Shown: in pieces, positions 39,562-50,640 of the stretch
Numbering within the stretch: position 1 is the first letter of the stretch
Layout: the number at the start of each line of letters is the position of its first letter
From: Spirodela intermedia
Lineage: Eukaryota > Streptophyta > Magnoliopsida > Alismatales > Araceae
Length of the DNA stretch: 64,000 bases
NCBI GenBank assembly: GCA_902729315.2
Contig: LR746277.1
Coordinates: 1,493,001 to 1,557,000, forward strand
Reading direction: 5' to 3'
The notes under the pieces: generated by a model
Databases searched by the model: none
What the model saw: the letters and a program-made list of their open reading frames with translations, nothing else
What the model was told of the DNA's origin: nothing
Made by a program: the position numbers and the translations under genes

Positions 39562-40720
39562 TGACGTGACTTAGTCGTTATATAATAAATTATGTAAATT
39601 AAAATTTTATAAAACTAGAAATACTAATATTTAAATATTTAAAAATATTTCTAAATAAATATATCAATTATAATTTAATAAAAGTTTTAAAAATAATAGA
39701 AAATTTTCAGGTTGATCACAAGAATGTAAAATAATATCAGGTAATTGTTCAAAATTTTCTTCAAAGAATACAATTTTTTACAAATTTTATACTAAGAAAT
39801 TAAAATGAAATATATTTAAAATTCACAAAAAGGAGAAATAAGGGTGTAGACGTTAGGATGATGTCAGTGCCCGACAAACCTGAATCAGATAGAAGTAGAG
39901 TTCTATCTAACAATTTTTACGTAAGTGATTATAGACGATTTAATTGATCAAATTAAGATCTGTAAAAGTCAAAAGAATCGTAATTAAATGAAGAATAGTT
40001 TGGTAAATTTAAATCACACAAATTATCATTAAATAAAGTGAAAATTAATTTGAAAGTAGGAAAATAAAGTTCTGAGGTCACGGCGGCGATGCGTTGATGA
40101 TACATCAAAATCTTGTACATTCGGGAGGATTGTCATGTAATGTCCATGGCCTCAAAGGCTCTCCTTGGACAAGGATGACATGGGCAATCTCTAAACTTCT
40201 TACGAAGTTCAAAGATCAATGAAATGGGTCATTGAATTATTTCTGATGATTGTCATTTGGCAAAGTAGAGAAAGATGACGACTTTGCAGCTCTCCAACAG
40301 CTGTCACCCAACGGAAAAGAACTAGATGGAGGTGGGGCGTGTGTTAGAGAGCTTCATCCTCAAGTCTATATAGCAAGAGGAGGCTCTTCATCGATTCTGG
40401 TACGCTCTTAAGAGGTAGCGACTTGTCTCTCAATAGATTGTCCTCTTCCTGATGACGGCTTGTTTGTCGATCAATTGAAGATGCTTCATCGATTCATGAT
40501 CTTTTTATTACAAATCGTTCAACAATTTTAGTAACAATACTTTACAAATCGTGTCGACGAGATTTTCGCCGATGATCGAGCAATTCTAGCAACTTAATCC
40601 TTCACTAGCGATCTACAAGAAAGTTGCAATTTAATCAAATAAAAGTATGTGTTTTGACTCTAGTAAGATTCAAACCCGCACTGATCGCCCATCTATATGA
40701 GAGAGATTAAAATACTTTTA
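39562..40720 (-). mobile_element. Athila/Tat-like LTR, partial copy B
   Basis: It starts TGACGTGACTTAGTC on the plus strand and follows copy A to about 40720 (GAGAGATTAAAATAC). There the similarity stops; the last third (the LTR's 5' part on the minus strand) is missing. No right-hand target duplication is seen. Confidence 0.8.
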
Positions 40721-41941
40721 TTTTTTTCTAACAACCAAAAATTTGTCATTTCCATGGCTACAATGTGCTCCAATAACTAACTCCCATTTTGCTCTTTCTG
40801 TATTTTTTCCTCTTACAGAAAGCTTAATCGCTCTTTCTCTCCTCCATGTCAACCTAGTGTCAACTTGAGTCAACTCTTTTTCAATTTAAGAGAATATCAA
40901 TATCCTTTTGAGAAAAATTATTAGAAAATATAAAATAAAATCCATAAAGCATATTTTAGCTTCTTTGATGTATTTTGAGATATTAAAGGGGTCATGTTGA
41001 TATTTGAGTTTGCTTCAAATGCAAAATTAACACTTTACCTTTGAGTTTATCTTCCTCAATTTGCTTTGAGTAATGGGTGAATATAGTTATACCATTTTGA
41101 GATTACAATTTTTCCCTTTTAGATGTTTTTTCATCATTAAAATTATTAAGACTTTCAGACCTAACAAGATATTCATAGGGACAAATATAGGACTTAGAAT
41201 TTATTGTGATCCATCCAAGGTTTTCAATTTAAATGGATGGACGACCTGATGCCACATGTCCCAGTTAGTAGGTAGAGGAAGATTCTAACTACCTAGTACG
41301 CTGATGTGGTTGGCTCCCCGGATTTTCAATGGTGATGTAGAAGACTAAGACAAAAAATAAGAAAGGCGAAAAATTGGTGACCTAGTTAGCTTTAAAATGT
41401 AAAATTTGGAAGGACCAAAACCATTTTGATAGTTTGTTAGATTCATATGACTAGTTATTGTTCTTATGTTAATTCACTTGTATTTTGTTATGTTAACTGA
41501 CCTATTTTCTAGGGGAGTGAAAATATATTTTGCCCTATTTAAAGGTCAGGTTACTATAACTTTAAAGAGACTAGAAGTGATACAATATAATTTTCTCAAG
41601 GGATTTTTCCTTGATTGTAGGATAAACAATTTTCGCGGATTTAATGGGTGTCACTTTGATATATTCTAGGGTCATCAAAATCATTCCTTCTAAACTCAGT
41701 GATTGAGGAGCTTGTATGTTGTGGACTCGAGACCCAATTTTCATTCTTCTCCTAGTTATGTTGCATCAAACAAGCATGAGATAACCTTTGAGCCCAAAAT
41801 GAATGATTTAGACAAACTTTGAACCCACTAAGATAAGAGGTAATGCCTCTTGAGGCCACATGAGTTCTATTAGCTTACAATTATATATAATAAAAATTAT
41901 ATTATTATTTAAACTACTTGATGTTAGAGCTTGTGGGGTAA
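40721..41941. other. Intergenic, nothing recognised
   Basis: AT-rich with no domain-bearing frame. The frame at 41466-41669 is unsupported. Confidence 0.5.
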
Positions 41942-42110
41942 TAATAAATCTTCATTATCATGAGTTAATATTTTATTGATAATATATTTTAAGTCTTAAA
42001 CTCATGATAAATAAACATATATTATGTTAAATTGAGAAAAGTGGCTTTTAGTTGACTATTTATTCATTAAAGAAAAAAAGAGAAAAATATAATACAAACT
42101 TCAAAAATCA
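41942..42110 (+). repeat. Athila/Tat-like LTR start, fragment
   Basis: TAATAAATCTTCATTATCAT at 41942 matches the family start TGATAAGTCTTCATTATC. The match continues through the inverted CTCATGATAA block to a TTTTAGTTGA stretch and then fades. It lies just upstream of, and in the same orientation as, the fuller copy at 42394. Confidence 0.7.
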
Positions 42111-42393
42111 AGCAATAGAAAAAGGAAATAGAAGATAAATATTATTCTTAAATGAGTATTGATAATTTGACCATCTTGTGATTTATTTTTATGAAGGAAA
42201 AAGTGATAATAATGTGATTAGAGGAAGTAGAATCTTGATAGTTATTTAGATGAGTGTTTAAATATTAAAATGATTGGCATGAATTTTCTTACTCGATATA
42301 AGAATCTAAGGTATCTCTATTAAAATTTGTGAATGCTAAATAATTTTTGTAATTCTATTGCTAAAGGACTAGCTATGATTTAAGTTGAGGGTA

Positions 42394-44160
42394 TAGTAAG
42401 TATTCATTATCATGAGCTAATAATTTATTAATAATATATTTTAAACCTTAACTCATAATAAATACACAGATATTTATATTAAATTGAGAAAAATGACTAA
42501 GTAGTTCATAGGAATTTTTGACTAATTATGTGATTTTATATAATTTTTATAATCATATTTTTGAAATAAAGTAAAAAGAAATAAAATAAAAATATATATA
42601 AAAAGGGGGGTGGGCTGCCATCTAGCTAGGCTTGCAAGCGGGCCAAAAGCACAATCAGGGGACCCACTAGTCAGCCGAACCTACAAACGGGTTAGAAGCA
42701 CAATTGGGTGTGGAGCCATAATTATAGGGCTTGAGCGACTAAGGAATAGTCGGTGGGGCACGTGCGCATCACTCCCCTTCCATGTCATTAGTGGCCAGTT
42801 GGGTGTGGGCAAAGAGTGGTCATACACACATGAGAGAACTATATTAACCATAGTAAGAGGTATTACTATATATTTATTTCAAAACTTAGAAAATAATTGA
42901 TGTGGGACTAAACTCGTTGCACTGCTCACTAGTACATTTTTAATAATTTTAATTTCTTAAATACCCCTAAATTATAAGGAGATATCCTTATGATGTTATT
43001 TGGCAAGGGTATTTATATACTTATTGAACTATCTCTCATGTAAGTGGACAACTAATGAGGGTTCAAATCTCACTATAGAAAAAAATTGTATTTTTATTTG
43101 ATTAAATCATAATTTTCTTATAGAGTGCTAACTAATGATTAAGCTATCATAATCATTCAATCATTGGTGAAAATATTATCGACACGATTTGTAGAGCATT
43201 ATTACCAACTAACAAAGGATTCTAAATAAAAAGATCACTGAATCTATCAAGAAAATTATCTTCAATTAACTGATGAACAAATTGTCATCTAGAAGAAGAC
43301 GATCTACTAAGGGATGAGTCGTCACCTCTTAAAAGTGTATTAGATGTGGTGAAAAACCTCTTGTTACTATGTAGACCTCAGTGAAACTTCATTAGATGTG
43401 TCACACCTCTATCTAACTTCTCTCTATTAGGTGATAGCTATTGCAAATTCAAAAGTCATTATTTTTTTGCACTACTAGGTGAGAATCATTGAAGATGATT
43501 CATCAATCTATTTCATTGATTTCTAGACTCCACAAGAAGATTCAGAGATCGTTCATGTCTTACATATACAAAGAGAGCCTTTGAGACCATCGACATTGTA
43601 CAACGATCCTCCTAAACATATAAAATTTCAACAATCAATACTGCAAAGTCAAAACTTTATATTTTCTATATTAAACTTAATTTTTATTTAATTTAGTAAG
43701 ATTTTGTGTGATTTCAAGTTTCAAAAACCTTCTTAACTCAATTATGATTCTTTTATTGTTTACATATCTTAATTTGATCAATTAAATCATCTATAATTCT
43801 TTCGTAAGAATCATCATGTAAAACTTTATTTTCATCTAAATCATGTTCGTCAAAGAATAAACATCATCATATCTTCACACCCAATTTTTTAAAAAGAATT
43901 TTTAAATATATTTTATATTTATTATTTATTTTAAAAATTATAAAAAGTTTTAATATTCGTGAATTTTTTTGAAATATTACCCTATATGATCTTACATCCT
44001 TGTGATCGATTAAGAAATTTCTAATTATGTTTGAAAGCTTTTATAGAATTGTAATTGATTTATTTGTTCTGAAATATTTCTAAAAATCTAAAAAATAATA
44101 TTTTCTAGTTTTATAATTTTAAGTTTGCATGATTTATTATTCAAAAATTATGTCACATCA
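42394..44160 (+). mobile_element. Athila/Tat-like 5' LTR, copy E, sense orientation
   Basis: It runs from a decayed start (TAGTAAGTATTCATTATC) to the end TATGTCACATCA, about 1767 bp, and matches copies A-D in inverted orientation. It is followed within five bases by a decayed tRNA-Asp-type PBS. That marks it as a 5' LTR and sets the true direction of the whole family. Confidence 0.85.
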
Positions 44161-44165
44161 AATTT

Positions 44166-44183
44166 TGGTGCTGTTGTTGAGAA
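44166..44183 (+). other. Primer binding site, tRNA-Asp type, decayed
   Basis: TGGTGCTGTTGTTGAGAA aligns with the common Athila/Tat primer site TGGCGCCGTTGCCGGGGA. All six differences are C-to-T or G-to-A. Confidence 0.75.
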
Positions 44184-44264
44184 TGTATTATATAATATTT
44201 AGTATTTTGCTATTTTTCTCGTAAAGTACACAAAAATAATTTCATTCTTGTTACACAAAAATAT

Positions 44265-45235
44265 GGTCAATGCAATTCATGGAGCATCATTACCAACTGA
44301 TGAATGATTTGAGCTAAAAAGAATGCGAATGTATCATGAAAATCATTTTTGGTTGATCAACGAATGAGTTATTGTTAAAAAGACGACGATCAACTGAAAG
44401 ATGAGTTGCCACCTCTTGAGAATGTATCAGATATGATGAAGAACTTTTTTTTATTGTACGAACTTGAGGATGAAACTCCCTAAGACACACTCCAATTTCA
44501 TCTAGTTATCTTCGTCTGGTGATAGTCATCGGAGATTCAAAAGTCATTAATTTTATGTTCTGTCAGATAACAACCATTAGAGATAATTTGTTGACTAATT
44601 TCATTGATTTCTAGACTTCTCAAAAAACATTTTGAAGTCTAAGGAGAACTGTTGAGGTCATGTACATCACAAGACAATCTTTTCAAACATACAAAATTTC
44701 TGTCAATTGTTACTATGAAGTTAGAACTTTATATTTCTTACTTTAAACTTAATTTTTACTTAATTTAATGATATTTTTTGTGATTTCAAGTTTCGAAAAC
44801 CTTCATCATTAAATTACGATTCGTTTGACTTTTATATATCTTAATTTAATTAATTAAATTACATGTAATTATTTCTGTAAGAATCACCAAGTAGAATTCT
44901 AATTCGCCCATGTTCATTAGGGAACTGACATCATCTTAATGTATGTACTCAAAGTTTCTTTTTTCATAAATTGTTAATTATATTTTATATTTATCATTTA
45001 ATCTAAAAAAATTAAAAAAATTATTTTTTGAAGAAAATTATAAAATATTACCATATATTATTTTACATTCCTATGATTGACTTTCAATTTTTTTACTATT
45101 TTTAGAATAATTTATCAAATTATAATTGATTTATTTGTTCTAAAATATTTTTAAAAAAAATCTAAAAATTGATATTTTCTAGTTTTATAAATTTTAAATT
45201 TGAGTGATTTATTATACAGCGATTAAATCACATTG
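44265..45235 (+). mobile_element. Athila/Tat-like LTR, 3' portion, copy E2
   Basis: It repeats the later half of the 42394-44160 LTR, from a block like GGAGCATCATTACCAACTGA to an end near GATTAAATCACATTG. It begins about 80 bases after the PBS, so copy E looks like an element whose whole internal region and part of the 3' LTR were deleted. Confidence 0.75.
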
Positions 45236-46050
45236 TGGGGTTTTTAAATAGATTAAAGTTAGTTATCACTCCTCTCATGCAAAGGATAATAATGTAAACA
45301 AGAAACAATAAAAATGAATTAAAAAGAAGATAGTCACTATTCTTATGAAACATACATCTTGTCCATACATCTTTTGGGCTGACTAGGTTGGATTTATATT
45401 TTGAATGCACTTTGCGCCTTCAAACCTTTGTGCTTCATGCTTTCACATTTTTACTATGCGATTGTATATTGAACCCGTTAGTAGTTGGAACAATGTGAGC
45501 CAAGTTGGGCCTGGCTACAAGTTCTGAATATTCCCTCTTTTCCCAAGTCATGTTCTACATCACACATTGTGAGTTACATGTCTAGAGAATTAGTGCCAAC
45601 TGGCTGCATTGCTAATACTTCATAAGAGGTAAAATAGGAAATACAATGATGGTTGTCAATTTGCATTTTATTTTAGCATACGGTAAAAATTCAGTCCAAT
45701 ATATATTTTTATGAGCCAAAATGATATGTAAAAATTGTATGTATGTATTATTAGTAAGGTAAGTTGAAACAAATCATCTCATAAGATCCTAGGAGAGGAT
45801 AGTCTTAGATCAGTTTAGGCAATCAATGACAATAGATAGTATGATTGGGAAATATTCTCATAAAATAAGTATATTCTCGGTATATTTACTATATTCGGGT
45901 TAATTGAAGTTAAGTTCGAGCGGACAAACGAGCCTGAAATAAGGGTTTGGTCTGGATAAGACCGGGATTGGTGGGCCTCAGCTTCCACTAATCCATCATT
46001 CGTGCATATTTTCGTGTACGAATATTTTTCTACAGATTATACATGAACAG
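45236..46050. other. Intergenic between repeats and the ERF promoter
   Basis: AT-rich with no recognised gene. GC content rises from about 45900. Confidence 0.5.
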
Positions 46051-46670
46051 ATAAACGTTGACGACAGAAGGGCCCCACGTCTCTCTGCCCTAAAAATGGT
46101 CCCACGTCATTCCCGCGTTTATCATCTTTTTCGCTCCCGCCCCTCTATCCTCATCCACGTGGCACCAGGTGTCTGTGGTCGTCGACGCCTAACGTGATAC
46201 AGAGAGAGAGGGAGGGAGGGCGGGCGGTGGCGCTGATTGGCCGACACGTGGGCCCACTTGCGCCGTTGATTCTCGCCCTCTGACGATGCGTGCGCCGCTT
46301 GCGACACTTTCGCGGCGTGCCGCCTTGTCGTCCGGACAAAGCAAGATCACAACCTGTCATCATGGCAGCCGTTGATCACATCGGTGTCCGGTCAAGCGGA
46401 CGGTGATGAGACGTTCTTCATCGACGCCGCCGACCTCTCAGCAAGCGGATATTAGTTAAAATTTCACTCTTTTTTTTTACGGGAAAAATAAATCCACTAG
46501 TCCTCTAAATATATTAATTTAAAATGATCATAATGAGAGAAAAAAAGACGTCCGGGGAGAAATCCCAGTGTCGAGATCTGGATAGGAGAGCTTCCCCATC
46601 ACCGTTGATTCGATGTACCAGAGAGAGGGATTAAAAAATCCCTGAAGGGCCCACGTGATGGACGGCCGAA
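46051..46670 (+). promoter_or_regulatory. G-box-rich promoter region of the ERF gene
   Basis: There are three exact CACGTG G-boxes at 46156-46161, 46245-46250 and 46652-46657, plus CACGTC cores near 46077 and 46104. GGGCCC elements adjoin two of the G-boxes. G-boxes are known binding sites for bZIP and bHLH factors; regulation by abscisic acid or light would be an inference. No TATA box is assigned. Confidence 0.55.
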
Positions 46671-46944
46671 ATGGCGGTCTTTGAGCGGCCCGTCGCCTGC
46701 GCCGTTTACACGGAATACGAAGACGAGATGAGAGAGCGACAAAAGGAAAGGTGGGTTGAGCTTGTAGAGAGAGAGAGAGAGGAAGAGAGAGAGAGAGAAA
46801 GGGGGAAGAGAAGAAGTGGAGCAGGAGCGAGGGGGGCGGCAGCGGCGGCGGCGGCGGATTGGGGGGGATCCGGGCGGCGATCTTGGACCGTTGGGGCGGA
46901 CAGGAAGCTCCCTTCCGCTGCTCGTCCTCCGCCGCCTTCTCTCG

Positions 46945-46979
<35 letters not shown>

Positions 46980-47036
46980 TCGTCTTCTCCAGGATCCGAT
47001 CGCCGCCGGTGGTGGTGGTGGTGGTGTTGCGGCGAG
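46671..47036 (+). other. Low-complexity leader, open in frame with the ERF
   Basis: It contains a (GA)n run (about 46768-46800), a CGT/GTC triplet run (about 46948-46980) and a GGT run (about 47008-47027). The frame used by the ERF is open from an ATG at 46671 across all of it. It would add 122 residues rich in Arg, Glu, Ala and Trp. This is most likely 5' UTR, because the composition is simple-repeat-derived and ERF relatives start close to the AP2 domain. Confidence 0.5.
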
Positions 47037-47687
47037 ATGAGGAAGGGGAGGGGAGCGGCGGAGGCGCCGGGTACGGGCGCAGGTGGCGGATCGGACGAAG
47101 AGACGAGGTTCCGGGGGGTCCGGAGACGGCCGTGGGGGAGGTTCGCGGCGGAGATCAGAGATCCTGTGAAGAAGACGCGCGTCTGGCTTGGCACCTTCGA
47201 CTCCGCCGAGGACGCCGCCAGGGCCTACGACGTCGCCGCGCTAGCCCTCCGCGGCTCCAAGGCGAGGACCAACTTTTCCCCCGCCGCCGCCGCTGCTGCG
47301 GCGCAGCCGCCTCTATCCGTGGTCGGCCTCTCTCCCCACCGCCGGCGGCACCGCCAGAAGCAACACCACCAGGGGCCTCTGCAGCAGCAGCGACCGACCA
47401 GCAGCTGCCACAGTAGCACCGTGGAATCCTTCAGCGGCCCGAAGATGTCCGGGACTCCCCTGCGGCATTCAGATCCGCCGCCACGGCCACCGCGTGCTCT
47501 AGCCGGCGACGAGGATTGCCACAGCGACTGCGGATCCTCCTCCACCGTCGTGGACGACGACGACGGTGGCGGCATCGGAGTGTTCTCTTCTCTGCAGCGC
47601 CACCTTCCACCGATCCATCTGCCCTTCGACCTCAACCTCCCTCCTGCCGACGACGAACACCAGTGCGCCGGCGGCCTTCGACTCTGA
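47037..47687 (+). CDS. ERF transcriptional repressor (AP2 domain, EAR motif)
   Basis: This single-exon gene encodes 216 residues from the ATG at 47037 (MRKGRG). The AP2/ERF domain is at about 25-82: [19 protein letters not shown], then [18 protein letters not shown], then [11 protein letters not shown]. It has the Ala and Asp typical of ERF rather than DREB proteins. It is followed by a poly-Ala stretch (83-89), a Gln/His-rich linker, an acidic Ser-rich patch ([12 protein letters not shown], 165-176) and the EAR repression motif FDLNLPP (197-203) near the C-terminus. This layout fits group VIII (class II) ERFs, nuclear factors that bind GCC-box DNA and repress transcription, in the family through TOPLESS-type co-repressors. 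The exact paralogue cannot be named. The start at 46671 is a weaker alternative. Confidence 0.93.
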   Translation: MRKGRGAAEAPGTGAGGGSDEETRFRGVRRRPWGRFAAEIRDPVKKTRVWLGTFDSAEDAARAYDVAALALRGSKARTNFSPAAAAAAAQPPLSVVGLSPHRRRHRQKQHHQGPLQQQRPTSSCHSSTVESFSGPKMSGTPLRHSDPPPRPPRALAGDEDCHSDCGSSSTVVDDDDGGGIGVFSSLQRHLPPIHLPFDLNLPPADDEHQCAGGLRL

Positions 47688-48679
47688 ATCATCTTCCGAA
47701 ACTAGACAGAATCAAGGGGGAATCGGTTTTTTTTCTCTTCTCCTTTCTAGTTTTTCTTTTCTGTGATGATCTCTTCCCTTTGGTTGCTTCCGTCGGGCTG
47801 ATTTCCCGCCGCCGTAGATGAATGAGATCGAGCTTGAGAGAAACCAGCTGAATGAGCCATCCATCCATCTGCGATTTCTCGCTTCCCCATACACCGCGAG
47901 CCGAATCTATCAATCGAGTGAAAGGCTTGACGAGATTGACGAAGAAATCCGGCCCTGATCTTGCTGATCAAGCGTTGGATTGGTTCCAGTTTCATTCCCA
48001 ATTTTTTTCTTCCATTGTATAGAAATCTGTCTTCTACTCCACGTCCAGAAATAGACGGCATCCTCTTCATCTTCTTCCTCCGCCTTCGAGGATGCTTCTG
48101 CCCTCCGCGATTTCTGCCCATGGATGTTAGACCTGCGTCCGAGTGTACATCGTCCAACAGTGGGCGGCGAACGACGCCATGAATGGATCTTAGAGTCTTC
48201 TGCAAAATGAAGGAAGTTTGAATCATCGACAGAGAAAAAAAAAAACTTAGTCCAGAGTATAAACTGTAAGGATGGAAGGGAAGTATCAGTTTTTCGATCA
48301 AAAGCGATGCATAAATGGATGCAATCACATCGCGAGTAGGATGTGGAGGGAAAAATCATTTTCGGGTCCAGATCGAGGCAGAAATTCCTTCAATTTGTAG
48401 CCTGAGAAATTAAACATAGGGTATCATTAGGAATCCTGATAATTTTTCTGCAATAGTGAGCACTATTATTTTGAAAATGAAGAACTATTAATTCTGAAAC
48501 AGATCTCCGTGATATTTACTAGGCATTGTTATTGAAAATTTAACACCCAAACAAGATTCATTTTGGCGTTTGGATTGCCTTGGATTTCCGATTTAGCTTG
48601 GTCATTCATTGCCAAACCAAGTCTGCCTAGAGGCGTACCTTAAGAGTTCATTGAGCCCTTGTGCTTTCCTAGGGGCCAG
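47688..48679 (+). other. ERF 3' flank
   Basis: This is probable 3' UTR followed by intergenic sequence. Long minus-strand frames (for example 47747-48328) are shadows of simple-composition sequence without domains. No clear poly(A) signal is assigned. Confidence 0.5.
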
Positions 48680-49609
48680 TGTGATGCCCAAAGTATGGAG
48701 GAATGAGGTTCTTGGAGTGAAGTAGGATTGGCAGCATGAAGCCATGCATTGGTTCATGTTGGCATGGTATGGTATACATGACAATGCATCATACATGCGA
48801 AGGTATGCAATGTCATAGCATGTTTTTCACACATGAGCAATAGAGGCTAACAAGCATGACTCTATGTGAGCTAGAAAATTGCCTAGTGAACCACATAGAA
48901 TTCATGCTCATCACTTTAGTCTAACAAGTACAACTTGTGTAGTGTTGTAACTTGTGTGGTGGCATGAGATAGTGTGGTGGTCCATGTGAGGGCAAATGTG
49001 GCATCCCTACTCTATAGTACATCATGTGCATGGAGGTGTGCAATGGTATAATGCAGCACACACAAGCAATAGAGGTTTGCATATATGACTTAGGAAGATG
49101 GCACCACTAAGTCTAAGTGAAGTTTAATGCAGTTGTATGTGAACCTCATAGGCAAATCATGCACAATACTCGTAGATGAAAAACGTATATGCGGCTTGTT
49201 TGTATATGTGTGTGGCTCAAGTGAATGACTATGTCAGCACATAATGAAGTTTAGGGGATCTTATGGACCTCAAAAGTTAGTGACACATGATGTAATAGGT
49301 CATTGGATTGAACAGTGCCTTGTAGGAGGAACAGCCTAATCATGGAGCTCATGAGACAACCAAATGCAGAGATGCGACCCAATAGCATAGACTCCTGAGT
49401 AGACTTGGGGCCTCATGTTATGTATAAGGGAGCAAAGGAGAAAATAACAACAAGAATTTTGTCAAGCTTGAGCAGAGGTTCAGGGTTCTTTGAAAGACTG
49501 TTGAGGTTAGGGTTTCCACCAAAACCCTAACCCTCTTTCTATCTCATCTCTCTTCTCTCTCTCTCTCACTTCCTAGTAACCAAGTGTTACCCCCATCAGG
49601 TTAGTAACA
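48680..49609 (+). repeat. Candidate 5' LTR of a second gypsy element
   Basis: The right end is well placed: TTAGTAACA followed by a PBS-like site at 49612. The left end, TGTGATGCCC at 48680, is a guess. The last 150 bases include a CT run near 49553. No second copy of this LTR is seen in the window. Confidence 0.5.
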
Positions 49610-49611
49610 AT

Positions 49612-49623
49612 TGGTGTCAAAGC
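49612..49623 (+). other. Primer binding site, tRNA-iMet type
   Basis: TGGTGTCAAAGC matches TGGTATCAGAGC with two transitions and sits just after the candidate LTR end. Confidence 0.75.
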
Positions 49624-49638
49624 TGGAACCTGCGGCTA

Positions 49639-50640
49639 TGATGCCAAAGATCAATGAGAATCGTTGGGAAGCAATAGATGAGTGCATTGACAAACTACAA
49701 GGGTGTATGGATCAACTATAGTAGAACATTTCACATATAGTCAGTCAACTCTTGGAGCAGATCAAATGTCTAAAAGTCAAAGTGGCAACATCAGAGAATG
49801 GGGGCAGCAATACCAACCAGCTTGATGGCACATCAGCCAATAGGAACCCACCTAGTGCCCAAGAGTCCCAATGTACCATAGGACCCCCAGTAGTAAAACT
49901 AGGAGACTAGTGAAATGGGTAGAGGAGGTCATCAGTGGGACATTCAACCCTACCATGGGGAGAACCCTGATGGCCGGTTATTCAAAAAAAAGCTGTATTT
50001 TATCATGAACAGTGTACCAAAATAAGGGAAGGTATTGACAACAATAATGAGCTTCAAGGGGGACAACTTGTCATGGTTCTACTTGACCAATTGCCACTAC
50101 CCATTCTAGAGCTGGCAAGACCTCAAGACAGCTACTATAGCAATTTTGGATTAGTGAGCTCAAGCAATCTATATCACAAGGTCCTGAACCTCAAACAAGA
50201 AGGGACCATGGTAGAGTACAAGCATGATTTTGAAGTCCTATCAACATTTCCACCAAGGATTTTGGAAGACATAACAGAAAAAAACTTTTCAAGGGGTTAA
50301 AAGAAGACATCATCTCATAGCTGACCATGTTTTAATTGATAGGGCTATGCAAAGTTATGAAGATGACACAATTGGTTGAGGAGTGGGTGGAGACTCTGTG
50401 GACTGCATGGAATCTTGACATTGGCAATTTCAAGCAAGCACATTCCACGGGCCCTTTTGGAGGCCTACAATGAAAGTTTAAGGGCAGTCACCCCATTTCA
50501 TCTACAACTAGAAGCACAGAAAGAAGTAGGGCAGACAATTTAATTCCACATGCAGTGGGTAGCTAGAACTTAGTGATAGGAAATTTCTCCCAACCCTTTT
50601 CTACATAGAACAAGAAGAGTATGAGGAAGATCTAGCTAAC
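49639..50640 (+). pseudogene. Gypsy gag remnant
   Basis: The start region (MMPKINENRWEAIDECIDKL) is readable, then broken by stops. The open stretch 50073-50300 carries FGLVSSSNLYHKVLNLKQEG and TMVEYKHDFEVLSTF, typical of the Retrotrans_gag domain. Confidence 0.8.

Noticed and set aside
46706-47194. Minus-strand 162-codon frame opposite the ERF
   Set aside because: It is a shadow of the GC-rich AP2 region and simple repeats (His-, Arg- and Ser-runs).
47747-48328. 193-codon minus-strand open frame after the ERF gene
   Set aside because: No domain, simple composition, and it overlaps the probable ERF 3' UTR; it looks like chance.
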